Assembly: GCF_003633775.1 (NCBI RefSeq)
Contig: NZ_RBIN01000010.1
Coordinates: 39,987-103,986, forward strand
Length of the DNA: 64,000 nt
Direction of reading: 5' to 3'
DNA from: Kushneria sinocarnis
Lineage (GTDB): Bacteria; Pseudomonadota; Gammaproteobacteria; Pseudomonadales; Halomonadaceae
The notes under the pieces were generated by a model. It did not search any database, had not been told where the DNA came from, and saw only the letters and a list, made by a program, of their open reading frames with translations. Position 1 is the first letter of the stretch. Every line of letters begins with the position of its first letter. The position numbers and the translations under genes were made by a program. Below are positions 1 through 7,748 of the stretch, in pieces.

Positions 1-1
1 G

Positions 2-250
2 ATCCATGCCATGGCAGCCGGCACGCCCGAGCAGGCGGCGCTGATTCGCGAGGCAATCGACCAGGGCGGTTTGGGCCGGCTGCAGGAGGTGCTGGAAATC
101 GTGCATGGCTGCGGCGCGCTCGACTACACCCGCCAGCGGGCCGAAGCGATGGTCGAGCTGGCGCTGAACGAACTGGACGTACTGCCGCCCTCGCCCTATC
201 GCGACAGTCTGGAATTGCTGGCCCGTCAGGCGGTTGATCGTTGCGCCTGA
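2..250 (+). CDS. ispB: Octaprenyl diphosphate synthase, C-terminal end (partial)
   Basis: The reading frame is open from the window edge and stops at 248-250, leaving 82 C-terminal residues. The stretch AAGTPEQAALIREAIDQGG and the following helical segment match the end of long-chain trans-polyprenyl diphosphate synthases of the IspB type, which make the C40-C50 side chain of ubiquinone from farnesyl and isopentenyl diphosphate. The Asp-rich catalytic motifs would lie upstream, outside the window. A tRNA-Pro gene follows 76 bases downstream. The family call is firm for a polyprenyl synthase; IspB rather than a paralogue is inferred from the quinone-oxidase lifestyle and the C-terminal wording. 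Confidence 0.85.
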   Translation: MHAMAAGTPEQAALIREAIDQGGLGRLQEVLEIVHGCGALDYTRQRAEAMVELALNELDVLPPSPYRDSLELLARQAVDRCA

Positions 251-253
251 GCC

Positions 254-281
254 TTGCATTCAGCAGTACGCCGTGTACAAT
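254..281 (+). promoter_or_regulatory. Sigma-70-like promoter of tRNA-Pro
   Basis: TTGCAT (254-259), a 16-base spacer and TACAAT (276-281) stand about 45 bases before the tRNA. The predicted start near 288 gives a leader of roughly 39 bases. Seen in sequence; transcription start not proven. Confidence 0.55.
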
Positions 282-326
282 GACGCACCGTCAGCTCGAC
301 GTCGTCCCGAACGACGAAAGCGACAT

Positions 327-403
327 CGGAGTGTAGCTCAGCTTGGTAGAGCACTGCCTTCGGGAGGCAGGGGTCGTAGGTTCAAATCCTATCACTCCGA
401 CCA
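327..403 (+). tRNA. tRNA-Pro (anticodon CGG)
   Basis: A 77-base cloverleaf. The acceptor arm CGGAGTG pairs with CACTCCG, followed by A and an encoded CCA. The anticodon arm CTGCC/GGCAG encloses the loop TTCGGGA, anticodon CGG, which reads CCG codons. The first base C1 pairing with G72 is typical of tRNA-Pro. The T arm contains GGTTCAAATCC. CCG is a common proline codon in this GC-rich genome. Confidence 0.95.
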
Positions 404-414
404 GGATACAGCAG

Positions 415-452
415 AAACCGCCACTCACGGCTCGCCGGGGTGGCGGTTTTTT
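415..452 (+). terminator. Rho-independent terminator after tRNA-Pro
   Basis: AACCGCCA (416-423) pairs with TGGCGGTT (441-448) and is followed by a run of T. It directly follows the tRNA gene and shows that this is a single-gene transcription unit. Confidence 0.85.
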
Positions 453-675
453 CATGGGTCCTGCCCCGCCTTCTGCAACCCTGGCATCAGCGCTCCGGTG
501 ACCGCGTGCCGGATCAGCCTTTCGCCGTGCACGAGAGTCGATCACACTGTCCGTGGCTCTCCCGGAAGACCCGGTCATCCCGGGGGGCGGCCTTTCATAG
601 GACCGCGGGCGACTACACTATCGTGTCGAAGACACCCTCATCGTCCGTTCACTCTCCTGTCCACTGGAGCGCACC
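453..675. other. Intergenic stretch without recognised gene
   Basis: 223 bases between the tRNA terminator and the next small gene. Both strands carry open frames here, but none has a convincing start, ribosome site or protein-like composition. A promoter for the next gene is presumably near the AT-richer segment at about 597-625; no clear -35/-10 pair stands out. Confidence 0.4.
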
Positions 676-981
676 ATGACCATCGAATCCCGGGGTTACA
701 TCGTTGCCAGCGAATCCGCGATCATCGGAGCCGGGGCCACCATCGAGGAGGCCGCCGGCGAAGCGCTGGAGTGGCTGGATGACTACGAGACGCTCGAAGC
801 ACTGATCGCCGACCTGCGCAAGACACCCGAGACCGCCCACGAAAAGGGCGCCAAACCTTATCTGCGGCGCGCCAGTGCCGGGCTGCTGAAGACCTGCCAC
901 CACATCGGCCCGCCCGATAGCTGGACCGATCGTGACGGGGTTGCCTGCACTGCCGAGGAGGCAGCCGACGACACCCGCTGA
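676..981 (+). CDS. Small hypothetical protein (101 aa)
   Basis: An ATG start with a weak purine-rich site (GGAGCG) ahead of it. The protein opens with a short beta-like segment (SRGYIVASESAIIGAG) and a helix (TIEEAAGEALEWLDDYETLE), a layout seen in many small proteins of unknown role. The second half is charged, with two cysteines and CHHIGPPDSW. No signal peptide, membrane segment or known catalytic motif was seen. It stands alone between a tRNA terminator and the DUF4396 gene. Codon use and third-position GC resemble those of its neighbours, which supports a real gene. The function is unknown to me. Confidence 0.6.
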   Translation: MTIESRGYIVASESAIIGAGATIEEAAGEALEWLDDYETLEALIADLRKTPETAHEKGAKPYLRRASAGLLKTCHHIGPPDSWTDRDGVACTAEEAADDTR

Positions 982-1102
982 CCACCGTTACCGCCGGTGC
1001 AGCCGGCAACCTGCAGGCCGCCCGGCGGTTTGCCAGCGGCGCATGACACGTCTAAACCCCTGACAGTCAATCATTGAAACTGCCGATGGGGAGTTATCCG
1101 CA

Positions 1103-1780
1103 ATGCTGGTTTTCTGGTCCTGGATCTTTCTGCTGCTGGGGGTAGCGACCTGCCTGATCATCGCCATCGACATTCGCAAACGTCCCCAGCACATGGCGGT
1201 CATGAACGTCACCTGGCCGATTACCGGACTCTACATGCCGGTGATCGGCTGGTGGGCCTATGTGGCGATGGGGCGGGCGCCGCCTGCAAACGAGCAGCAG
1301 GCCCACCACGGTCAGCATCACCACGGCGGGGGCAAGCCGAAATGGCAGGGAGTCTTCGTATCGGCGACGCACTGCGGGGGCGGCTGCACGCTCGGCGATG
1401 TGGTTGCGGCACCGCTGGCCAGCGCCACCGGATTTGCCCTGTTCGGCTCCGAAATCGCCGGCCACTTCGTGCTGGCCTTCATTGCCGCCTACGCCTTTGG
1501 CGTGCTGTTCCAGTACCTGCCGATTCGCGCCATGAGCGACAGCGGACCCGGCGAGGCGCTGCGTGATGCGATCAAGGCGGACACCGGCTCGCTGGTGGCC
1601 TTTCAGCTCGGCATGTATCTCTGGATGCTGATCGCCGCGTTCGGCTGGATGGGCGGCATGCTGGACGCCTTTACGCCCCGGTTCTGGTTCATGATGCAGA
1701 TTGCCATGCTGGTCGGCTTCGCGACCTCTTATCCCGCCAACTGGCTACTGGTCAACCGGGGCATCAAGCATGCCATGTAA
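1103..1780 (+). CDS. DUF4396 family membrane protein
   Basis: 225 aa with an N-terminal hydrophobic segment (residues about 3-22), a second around 35-52, a His-rich loop (AHHGQHHHGGGKPKW, about 68-82), then three or more further hydrophobic segments up to the C-terminus. The loop is followed by the conserved-looking stretch SATHCGGGCTLGDVVAAP, which I associate with DUF4396 proteins. The start is backed by GGGGAG ten bases upstream. The His cluster and the HCGGGC motif suggest metal handling or a cofactor in the inner membrane, but this is inference; the family has no established role that I know of. A strong hairpin follows the stop. Confidence 0.75.
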   Translation: MLVFWSWIFLLLGVATCLIIAIDIRKRPQHMAVMNVTWPITGLYMPVIGWWAYVAMGRAPPANEQQAHHGQHHHGGGKPKWQGVFVSATHCGGGCTLGDVVAAPLASATGFALFGSEIAGHFVLAFIAAYAFGVLFQYLPIRAMSDSGPGEALRDAIKADTGSLVAFQLGMYLWMLIAAFGWMGGMLDAFTPRFWFMMQIAMLVGFATSYPANWLLVNRGIKHAM

Positions 1781-1794
1781 GGCTGTCCGTACCG

Positions 1795-1818
1795 GGCCCC
1801 CGCCAGCGGGCGGGGGCC
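1795..1818. terminator. GC-rich hairpin between convergent genes
   Basis: GGCCCCCGCC (1795-1804) pairs with GGCGGGGGCC (1809-1818) across a four-base loop. It sits between the stops of the DUF4396 gene (plus) and the entericidin-like gene (minus). There is no T-tract on either side, so it may only weakly terminate or may protect 3' ends. Confidence 0.5.
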
Positions 1819-1823
1819 GACGG

Positions 1824-1955
1824 TCAGTCAGCGGCATCCTCGATCTGCTCGCCACCCTGGGAAATATCCTCACCGGCACCTTCCATCGTGTTGCAGCCAC
1901 TCATGGCAACCCCCGACAGCAGCAGGGTGATCAATAGCGCGCTGGTCTTCTTCAT
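1824..1955 (-). CDS. Entericidin A/B-like small lipoprotein
   Basis: 43 aa starting MKKTSALLITLLLSGVAMSG and continuing with CNTMEGAGEDISQGG. The lipobox is MSGC, so the cysteine becomes the lipidated N-terminus after signal peptidase II cleavage. The mature 23-residue peptide matches the entericidin pattern (CNTxxGxGxDIxxxGxxI). The start is chosen because GGGAG lies about 9 bases upstream and the lipobox is then well placed; longer in-frame starts spoil the signal peptide. E. coli entericidins are envelope-stress/stationary-phase toxin-antidote lipoproteins. Only one copy is present here, so a toxin/antidote pair cannot be claimed. A CTACATT box (2006-2012, read on the minus strand) could be part of a sigma-S-like promoter. 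Confidence 0.85.
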   Translation of the reverse strand: MKKTSALLITLLLSGVAMSGCNTMEGAGEDISQGGEQIEDAAD

Positions 1956-2048
1956 CTTTGCTACTCCCTGAATGAATGCTTGCAGGTCCTGCGACCTCGC
2001 TCTCCAATGTAGCACTGCCGCCGACCGCTTGCCCGCTCACGGTGCACG

Positions 2049-3554
2049 TCACAGCAGGCGACTGATACCGGGCAGCGCACCAAGCCAGGCCTGTAGCCGG
2101 TGTCGCCAGGAGCCGGGCTCCCGCGGGGTCGACTGATCGGCACCACGATCACGCCAGTGCCAGCTCAGCTGCTGCTCCGTCATGACGACCCGGAAGCTGC
2201 GCTCGGGAGCAAGTGAACGCTCGATGGTACGGCGCAGCTGCTCGTTGAGCTGTTCACTCTCCACCAGCAGCCCCATTTCGGTATTCCACCACATCGAACG
2301 GGGATCCATGTTGTAGGAACCGATGAAGACCCGATCCCGATCGAAGGCCATGGCCTTGCCGTGCAGGCTCGAGGAGAGTGCCCCGAAGCGGCTCGCCAGC
2401 CGCTTGCGGCGCTGATGCTTGCCGGGCCTGCGGGTATCGAAGCGCAGCTCGTGCAGCCGCGCCCCCAGCCGCAGCAGGCGGTTGCGCCAGAAGGCGTATC
2501 CACCCTGCACGATGGGCGTATCGTTGCCTTCCAGCGAGTTGGTCAGCGCCGTCAGTGCCACCCCGCGCCGGATCATTGCCTCCAGATCGATGTAATCCCG
2601 CTCGCTGGGAATGAAATAGGCCGAGACCAGATAGAGCTCATCCTGCACCTGGTCGAGCACATCGGCCAGCTGTGGGGTCAGGCAGTACTCCAGCGACGGT
2701 CGCTGCCACCAGGCACACTCGATCTTGGCCGGATGATCCCAGAGCAGCCGGGCCGGTGCCGGAATCAGCGTCTCCGACGCCATCCGCCCGAGCCCCTCGA
2801 ACCGATCGCTGCTCTCGAGCGGCTCACCATCGAGATCGTCACGCTGAGCGAGCTGCTCGCGACACCACTGCCAGTCATGCGTGGCTGCGCTCAATGTCGC
2901 GAGGCGCTCAACCGAACGACTCGACCAGTAGGTATCGAAGCAGCGGCCCATCTCGTCGATCACCGGCCCACCCACCATCAGCAGATCGAGATCGGCGAAG
3001 TTGTACTCGCTGTCGGCACTGAAGTAGTCATCTCCCATGTTGCGGCCGCCGGCAATGCCGACCCGGCGATCCACCAGCCACTGCTTGTTGTGCATGCGCC
3101 GGTGCGAGCGCCAGCCGGTCAGCACCATCGCCAGCCGCTGGCTCCAGACCGCACCGCGCCAGAAATGCACCGGATTGAAGACCCGCACTTCCACATTGGG
3201 GTGGGTATCCAGGGCCCCCAGCAGCGTCTGCAGCTGAATGGCACTCAGGTCATCCACCAGCAGGCGCACCTGAACGTTGCGTTCGGCGGCACAGAGCAGA
3301 TCCTCGAGCAGGGCCCGGGAGGTATTGCCCTCCTCGACGAGATAGGAAATCATCTCGACGCGGCGGGTGGCCAGCCGGGTCAGTCGCCGGCGCTTGTCGA
3401 GCGAATCGCGCCCTTCGGTCAGCAGGCGCACCCCGCCATGCTCGGGCCGGTCGTGCTGACTCACCCACTCCTCCAGCAGCGAGGCCGTCGGTCGCGAGTT
3501 GAGCAGCGGCGTCGCCGGCTGGCCGGGAGTGACACCCTCTTCGGATTCAGTCAT
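2049..3554 (-). CDS. Phospholipase D-family protein, cardiolipin synthase C-like
   Basis: 501 aa with two HxK(x)4D motifs: HNKQWLVD near residue 154 followed by GGRN, and HGKAMAFD near residue 398 followed by IGSYN. Both catalytic halves of the PLD fold are therefore intact. The length and the first-motif context resemble ClsC/YmdC, which makes cardiolipin from phosphatidylglycerol and phosphatidylethanolamine. No obvious N-terminal membrane helix is present. The start is the ATG at 3554, which overlaps the stop of the upstream small membrane protein gene by 8 bases (ATGACTGA), so the two are probably translationally coupled. A nuclease or generic phosphatidyltransferase role cannot be excluded, but the lipid function is favoured by the membrane-protein partner. 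Confidence 0.8.
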   Translation of the reverse strand: MTESEEGVTPGQPATPLLNSRPTASLLEEWVSQHDRPEHGGVRLLTEGRDSLDKRRRLTRLATRRVEMISYLVEEGNTSRALLEDLLCAAERNVQVRLLVDDLSAIQLQTLLGALDTHPNVEVRVFNPVHFWRGAVWSQRLAMVLTGWRSHRRMHNKQWLVDRRVGIAGGRNMGDDYFSADSEYNFADLDLLMVGGPVIDEMGRCFDTYWSSRSVERLATLSAATHDWQWCREQLAQRDDLDGEPLESSDRFEGLGRMASETLIPAPARLLWDHPAKIECAWWQRPSLEYCLTPQLADVLDQVQDELYLVSAYFIPSERDYIDLEAMIRRGVALTALTNSLEGNDTPIVQGGYAFWRNRLLRLGARLHELRFDTRRPGKHQRRKRLASRFGALSSSLHGKAMAFDRDRVFIGSYNMDPRSMWWNTEMGLLVESEQLNEQLRRTIERSLAPERSFRVVMTEQQLSWHWRDRGADQSTPREPGSWRHRLQAWLGALPGISRLL

Positions 3555-3834
3555 CGGTTTCCTTGGTGGCTCTGCCTGAAGGAGCATGGCGCATCCGGTC
3601 ACGCCAGCGACGGTTGCGGCGATAGCGCCGCATCAGGGCCACGCTCACCGCGATGGTCAGCATGACGATCAGCACGGCTGCCTGCAGCGGTCGTGCCTGC
3701 GACAGCGGAAGCAGGGTCTGCAGGGCGACGATGATGATGAATCCCGCCATCTGTGAGGCAATGGCGAGCATTCGCAGTGAATCCCCGGGCTTGTGCATCC
3801 TGTGTTTTTCGGACAGCATCCGCTCCATCAGCAT
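3547..3834 (-). CDS. Small membrane protein of unknown function coupled to the PLD gene
   Basis: About 95 aa from the most upstream plausible ATG; further in-frame ATGs lie at 3828, 3819, 3798 and later, and none has a strong ribosome site, so the start is uncertain. It has two hydrophobic segments (from LAIASQMAGFIIIVALQTLL and from AAVLIVMLTIAVSVALM), then a strongly basic tail (RRYRRNRRWRDRMRH). The stop overlaps the start of the PLD-family gene by 8 bases. ClsC in E. coli needs the small protein YmdB next to it, but this membrane protein is not YmdB-like. A role in anchoring or recruiting the PLD enzyme is an inference from coupling only. Confidence 0.6.
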   Translation of the reverse strand: MLMERMLSEKHRMHKPGDSLRMLAIASQMAGFIIIVALQTLLPLSQARPLQAAVLIVMLTIAVSVALMRRYRRNRRWRDRMRHAPSGRATKETDD

Positions 3835-3864
3835 AAGCTTGTTTCGCAGCCCTCGGCCCTTTCC

Positions 3865-4719
3865 ATGACAGCCATCACACTCGGCCCCTGGCTGATTGCC
3901 CATTCGCAGCTCTACCTGCTGCTCGTTGGCCTGATCCTGACCGCCGCCACCTTCCGGCTGCTGCCCGGACGCCCGCGCTATCGCGAGTGCTGGCTGGCAG
4001 GCGTGGTGATCAGCTGGTGTATCGGTGCCCGCGCCGGGGCCGTGGCTGCCGATCCCGCAGCCTGGCAGCACACGGCACTGCGGGTCCTTGATCCGGCGCA
4101 ACCCGGTTTCAGCACGGCCGGCGGGCTGGTACTGGCCTGCCTCTGGACACTCTGCTGGCTGCGTGGCAGCGCCCGTCGCCGGGCGCTGTGCCTGATCTGG
4201 GTGGCCCAGCTGACATGGCTGGGACTGCAGCTCTGGCAGCCGCTGGCATCACCACCGGCAATCACCCGGCTGCCGCGGATGGCACTGACTTCAACGGCAG
4301 GCAGCAAGGTCGATCTCGTTGCCGACGCCGGACGTCTCCCCACCCTGGTGCTGCTGTGGCGCAGCGATTGTCCTCGCTGCGTGTACACACTCTCACAGCT
4401 ATCCCTGCAATCGTCTACCATTGCGGCACGGAGTGTCGCCATCAATGAGGGGGAGCCGCTGGTGCTGGGACTGCGTTACGCTGGCGACGGTACGAACGCC
4501 GATATGATCCTGCTGCAGGATCCATCCCAGCACTGGCTGACCCTGAGCCGGGCGCCCGGCCTGCCGGTACTGCTGCTGTTCGATCGCCGGGGCCGACTGC
4601 TCGAGTCACATGCCGGTGCCGTGGCGCCCGCACTCTGGCGCCGATGGCGCGAGCGCCTTGAGGCGATACCAAAGACGCCATCCCCTCACCCCGTAGCCGC
4701 GGTGACACGTGCCCCTTAA
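3865..4719 (+). CDS. Membrane-anchored thioredoxin-like (TlpA-type) protein
   Basis: 284 aa from the ATG at 3865; an in-frame GTG at 3793 would run back into the divergent gene. The N-terminal half has several hydrophobic segments (from LYLLLVGLILTAATF, the Trp/Cys-rich WLAGVVISWCIGAR, LVLACLWTLCWL). The C-terminal half is thioredoxin-like: LVLLWRSDCPRC carries a CPRC redox pair, followed by a cis-proline-type segment (GLPVLLLFDRRGRLL). The topology suggests a periplasmic disulfide reductase or maturation factor tethered to the inner membrane. The layout of an LGT-like membrane part fused to a TlpA-like domain occurs in related bacteria, as far as I recall. It diverges from the small membrane protein gene only about 30 bases away. 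Confidence 0.65.
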   Translation: MTAITLGPWLIAHSQLYLLLVGLILTAATFRLLPGRPRYRECWLAGVVISWCIGARAGAVAADPAAWQHTALRVLDPAQPGFSTAGGLVLACLWTLCWLRGSARRRALCLIWVAQLTWLGLQLWQPLASPPAITRLPRMALTSTAGSKVDLVADAGRLPTLVLLWRSDCPRCVYTLSQLSLQSSTIAARSVAINEGEPLVLGLRYAGDGTNADMILLQDPSQHWLTLSRAPGLPVLLLFDRRGRLLESHAGAVAPALWRRWRERLEAIPKTPSPHPVAAVTRAP

Positions 4720-4802
4720 GCCGACAGCCGCTTTTCGTTAAGATACCGCGCCCGAAACCTGCCCGTGCCGGGCATCTCCTTCCGACATGCATTCGAGGCA
4801 TC

Positions 4803-7736
4803 ATGAGCGATTTCATCCCCGGTCAGCGCTTCATCAGTGATGGCGAGGCCGACCTCGGGCTGGGTACCGTGCTCAACAGTGACCCGCGCAGCGTCACTGT
4901 GCTGTTCGCCGGTGGCGAGCAGACCCGTACCTACAGCGTTCGCCAGGCGCCCCTTACCCGGGTGGTCTTCGGCAGTGGTGACCGCATCGAGACCGATGAC
5001 GGCGAGACCCTCACCGTCTCCCATGTCGAAGAGCAGCGCGGCATGCTGATCTACCACGGCGAGACCCGGCAGGGGGAAGCACGTCAGCTGCCGGAATCAC
5101 GCATCAGCGACCGGATGCAGTTCCATCAGGCCCGCGACCGGCTGCTGACCGGCCAGCTCGAGCGCAATGATGCCTTCAACCTGCGCTACCGCAGTCTCCA
5201 GCACCTGCAGCGCATCGAGCGTCATCCGGCCTTCGGGCTCTCCGGGCCGCGGGTCGATCTCATCGGTCACCAGCTGTATATCGCCGATGAAGTCAGCCAT
5301 CGACGGCTGCCCCGCGTGCTGCTGGCCGACGAGGTCGGGCTGGGCAAGACCATCGAGGCCGGCCTGATCCTGCACCGGCTGCTGCTGACCGGCCGTGTCC
5401 GTCGCGCCCTGGTGCTGGTCCCCGAAAGCCTGACCCACCAGTGGCTGGTGGAGCTGCTGCGCCGCTTTTCACTCGAGGTCACCCTGCTCGACGAGGCGCA
5501 GAGCCGCGAACTGGACAGCGACAGCAACCCGTTCGAAAGCGGCCAGATCGTGCTCGCCAGTCAGCAGTGGCTGTTTGCCGACGAGCAGCGCCGCCAGCAG
5601 GCCGGCGCCGCCGACTGGGAACTGCTGATCGTCGATGAGGCCCAGCACCTGCAGTGGTCACCCGAGAGCGGTGGTGACACCGGCTACGAATGTGTCGCCG
5701 AACTGGCCGCGGCCATTACCGGTGTGCTGCTGCTGACGGCCACACCCGAACAGTCCGGCGCCCTGAGCCACTTTGCCCAGCTGCGCCTGCTCGACCCGCA
5801 GCGCTATCACGATCTTGACACCTTCCGGGAGGAGCAGCACGGTCATGCTGCCATCGCCGAGGCCGTGGAAGCCGTCGCCCGCCTGCCCGAGCGCGAGGCG
5901 CGCGCCACCATCGAGCAGGCAGCCGGCGACGACAGCGAGCTGCATGAGCTGCTGGAACGCTTCGCTGACGCATCGCAGGACGAACACCCCGAACTGCAAC
6001 GCCAGCTGCGCCGGATCCTGCTCGACCGCTATGGCGTCGGTCGGGTGATGTTCCGCAACAGCCGCCAGCATGTCGGCGGCTTTCCCGAGCGCCGGCTGCA
6101 TGTCGCGACGCTCGAGCTGCCCCAGGCCTATCGCCGCACCCTGCGCCGTGTCGAGCGCGACGAGGACCATCTCGATGAACTGCTGCTCGATACCGGGCTC
6201 GACCATCCCGATGTCCTGCTCTATCCCGAGCTGACGTTCGAGGCCCTGCGTCACGACGAGAGCGGCGAGGCCTGGTGGCGCTTCGATCCGCGCCTTGACT
6301 GGCTGCGCAGCTGGCTCAAGCAGCATCCCGGCGAAAAGGCGCTGGTGCTGTGTCACCACGCCGATACCGCGCTGGAACTGGCCGCCGGACTGCAGGTACT
6401 CAGCGGCCTGCACGTGCCGGTCTTCCACGAGCAGATGAGCATCATCGAGCGCGATCGTGCCGCAGCCGCCTTTGCCGACGCCGATCGCGAGGATGGCAGT
6501 CCGCTGCTGATCTGCTCCGAGATCGGCTCGGAAGGGCGCAACTTCCAGTTCTGCCACCACCTCATCCTGTTCGATCTGCCGCCGCACCCCGATCAGCTCG
6601 AACAGCGCATCGGCCGGCTGGATCGCATCGGCCAGCATCACCCGATCGATATCCACGTGCCCACCCTGGCCGGCTCCCCCGGCGAGGCCCTGCTGATGTG
6701 GTATCGCGATGCACTGGATGCCTTCACCCGCCCCCATGGCCTGGGCAGCCATGTGTTCGAACAGCACGGCGATACCCTGTTCGATGCGCTGCTCGATCGC
6801 GATGCGCTGACGGCACTCATCGCAGAGAGCCGGGAGCTGCTCGAGCGCACGGCGCGCGAACGCGAGGCCGGCCGTGATCGCCTGCTCGCCCATGGTGCCA
6901 ATGACGAGCAACACGCCGAGCGGATGATCGAGGCGGTGCGCGAGCTCGACGAGGACGAACGCCTCGATCGCTGGCTCGACCAGGCGCTCGAGGTCTTCGG
7001 CATCGAATCGCGGGAGCTCGATGGCGGACTGCGCTATCTTCACCCCGGACCGCACATGCTGGAAGGCATGCCGGGCCTGATTCGCGGCGAGGAGGGGTTC
7101 AGCGCCACCCGCTCACGCGAGCAGGCGCTCGCCCGGGACGATGTCCAGCGGCTCTCCTGGGAGCATCCGCTGGTCCGCGAGATGCTGTTCCGCGCCACCG
7201 AAGGCTCACTCGGCAACGCGGCGCTGGCGCTGCTCGAGCACTCCGCCATTCCGGCCGGCCGGATCATGATCGAAGCCATCTTCCGCACCCGTACCAGTGA
7301 AGCCCACCATCTGCATCCGGCGCGCTTTCTGCCGCCCACCACGGTCCGGGTCCTGCTGGACGAGTCCGGTCAGGAGCTCTCCGACAAGGTGTCCTTCGGC
7401 GGCCTGGCAAAGAGCCTGCGCAACATCAAGAAGGCGGCGGCCCGGGATCTGATTCGTGAGCGTCACGAGCTGCTGCGTCAGCTGCTCGATCAGGCCGAAG
7501 GCATTGCCGGGGCCCGTCTGACGCCGATTCTCGAGGCTGCCGAAGGCGACATGCGCCACAGCCTCGACAGCGAACTCGAACGCCTGCGTACGCTGTCCCG
7601 GCGCAACCCCGATGTTCCCGCGGCCGAACTCGACGCGCTGGTGGCGGAGCGGGGCAACCTGGCCGCAGCCATTGCCGGGACGCGGCTGCAGCTCGATGCG
7701 GTACGCGTCATCGTGACCGTCGAACCGCGCCGCTGA
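4803..7736 (+). CDS. rapA: RNA polymerase-associated ATPase RapA (HepA)
   Basis: 977 aa, about the 968 of the E. coli protein. The N-terminus (FIPGQRFISDGEADLGLGTV) is the RapA tandem Tudor/SH3-like region. The Swi2/Snf2 ATPase core follows: Walker A LLADEVGLGKTIEAG near residue 175, DEAQ box LIVDEAQHL near 275, a TATP-type motif III near 305, and helicase C motifs ICSEIGSEGRNFQF and EQRIGRLDRIGQ near 570-610. The C-terminal domain has the family's coiled arrangement. RapA rides on RNA polymerase and helps recycle it after termination, especially at high salt, which would suit a halophile. It stands alone, preceded by a short intergenic gap, and converges with the epimerase gene. Confidence 0.95.
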   Translation: MSDFIPGQRFISDGEADLGLGTVLNSDPRSVTVLFAGGEQTRTYSVRQAPLTRVVFGSGDRIETDDGETLTVSHVEEQRGMLIYHGETRQGEARQLPESRISDRMQFHQARDRLLTGQLERNDAFNLRYRSLQHLQRIERHPAFGLSGPRVDLIGHQLYIADEVSHRRLPRVLLADEVGLGKTIEAGLILHRLLLTGRVRRALVLVPESLTHQWLVELLRRFSLEVTLLDEAQSRELDSDSNPFESGQIVLASQQWLFADEQRRQQAGAADWELLIVDEAQHLQWSPESGGDTGYECVAELAAAITGVLLLTATPEQSGALSHFAQLRLLDPQRYHDLDTFREEQHGHAAIAEAVEAVARLPEREARATIEQAAGDDSELHELLERFADASQDEHPELQRQLRRILLDRYGVGRVMFRNSRQHVGGFPERRLHVATLELPQAYRRTLRRVERDEDHLDELLLDTGLDHPDVLLYPELTFEALRHDESGEAWWRFDPRLDWLRSWLKQHPGEKALVLCHHADTALELAAGLQVLSGLHVPVFHEQMSIIERDRAAAAFADADREDGSPLLICSEIGSEGRNFQFCHHLILFDLPPHPDQLEQRIGRLDRIGQHHPIDIHVPTLAGSPGEALLMWYRDALDAFTRPHGLGSHVFEQHGDTLFDALLDRDALTALIAESRELLERTAREREAGRDRLLAHGANDEQHAERMIEAVRELDEDERLDRWLDQALEVFGIESRELDGGLRYLHPGPHMLEGMPGLIRGEEGFSATRSREQALARDDVQRLSWEHPLVREMLFRATEGSLGNAALALLEHSAIPAGRIMIEAIFRTRTSEAHHLHPARFLPPTTVRVLLDESGQELSDKVSFGGLAKSLRNIKKAAARDLIRERHELLRQLLDQAEGIAGARLTPILEAAEGDMRHSLDSELERLRTLSRRNPDVPAAELDALVAERGNLAAAIAGTRLQLDAVRVIVTVEPRR

Positions 7737-7748
7737 GCCCGCTCTCCT

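Noticed and set aside
2361..3665. A 434-codon plus-strand frame opposite the PLD-family gene
   Set aside because: The minus strand has both intact HKD motifs; the plus frame is Gln/Arg/Pro-rich and has no recognisable fold.
3835..4101. N-terminal extension of the small membrane protein gene
   Set aside because: It would overlap the divergent thioredoxin-like gene by more than 200 bases and has a low-complexity Gly/Gln-rich sequence.
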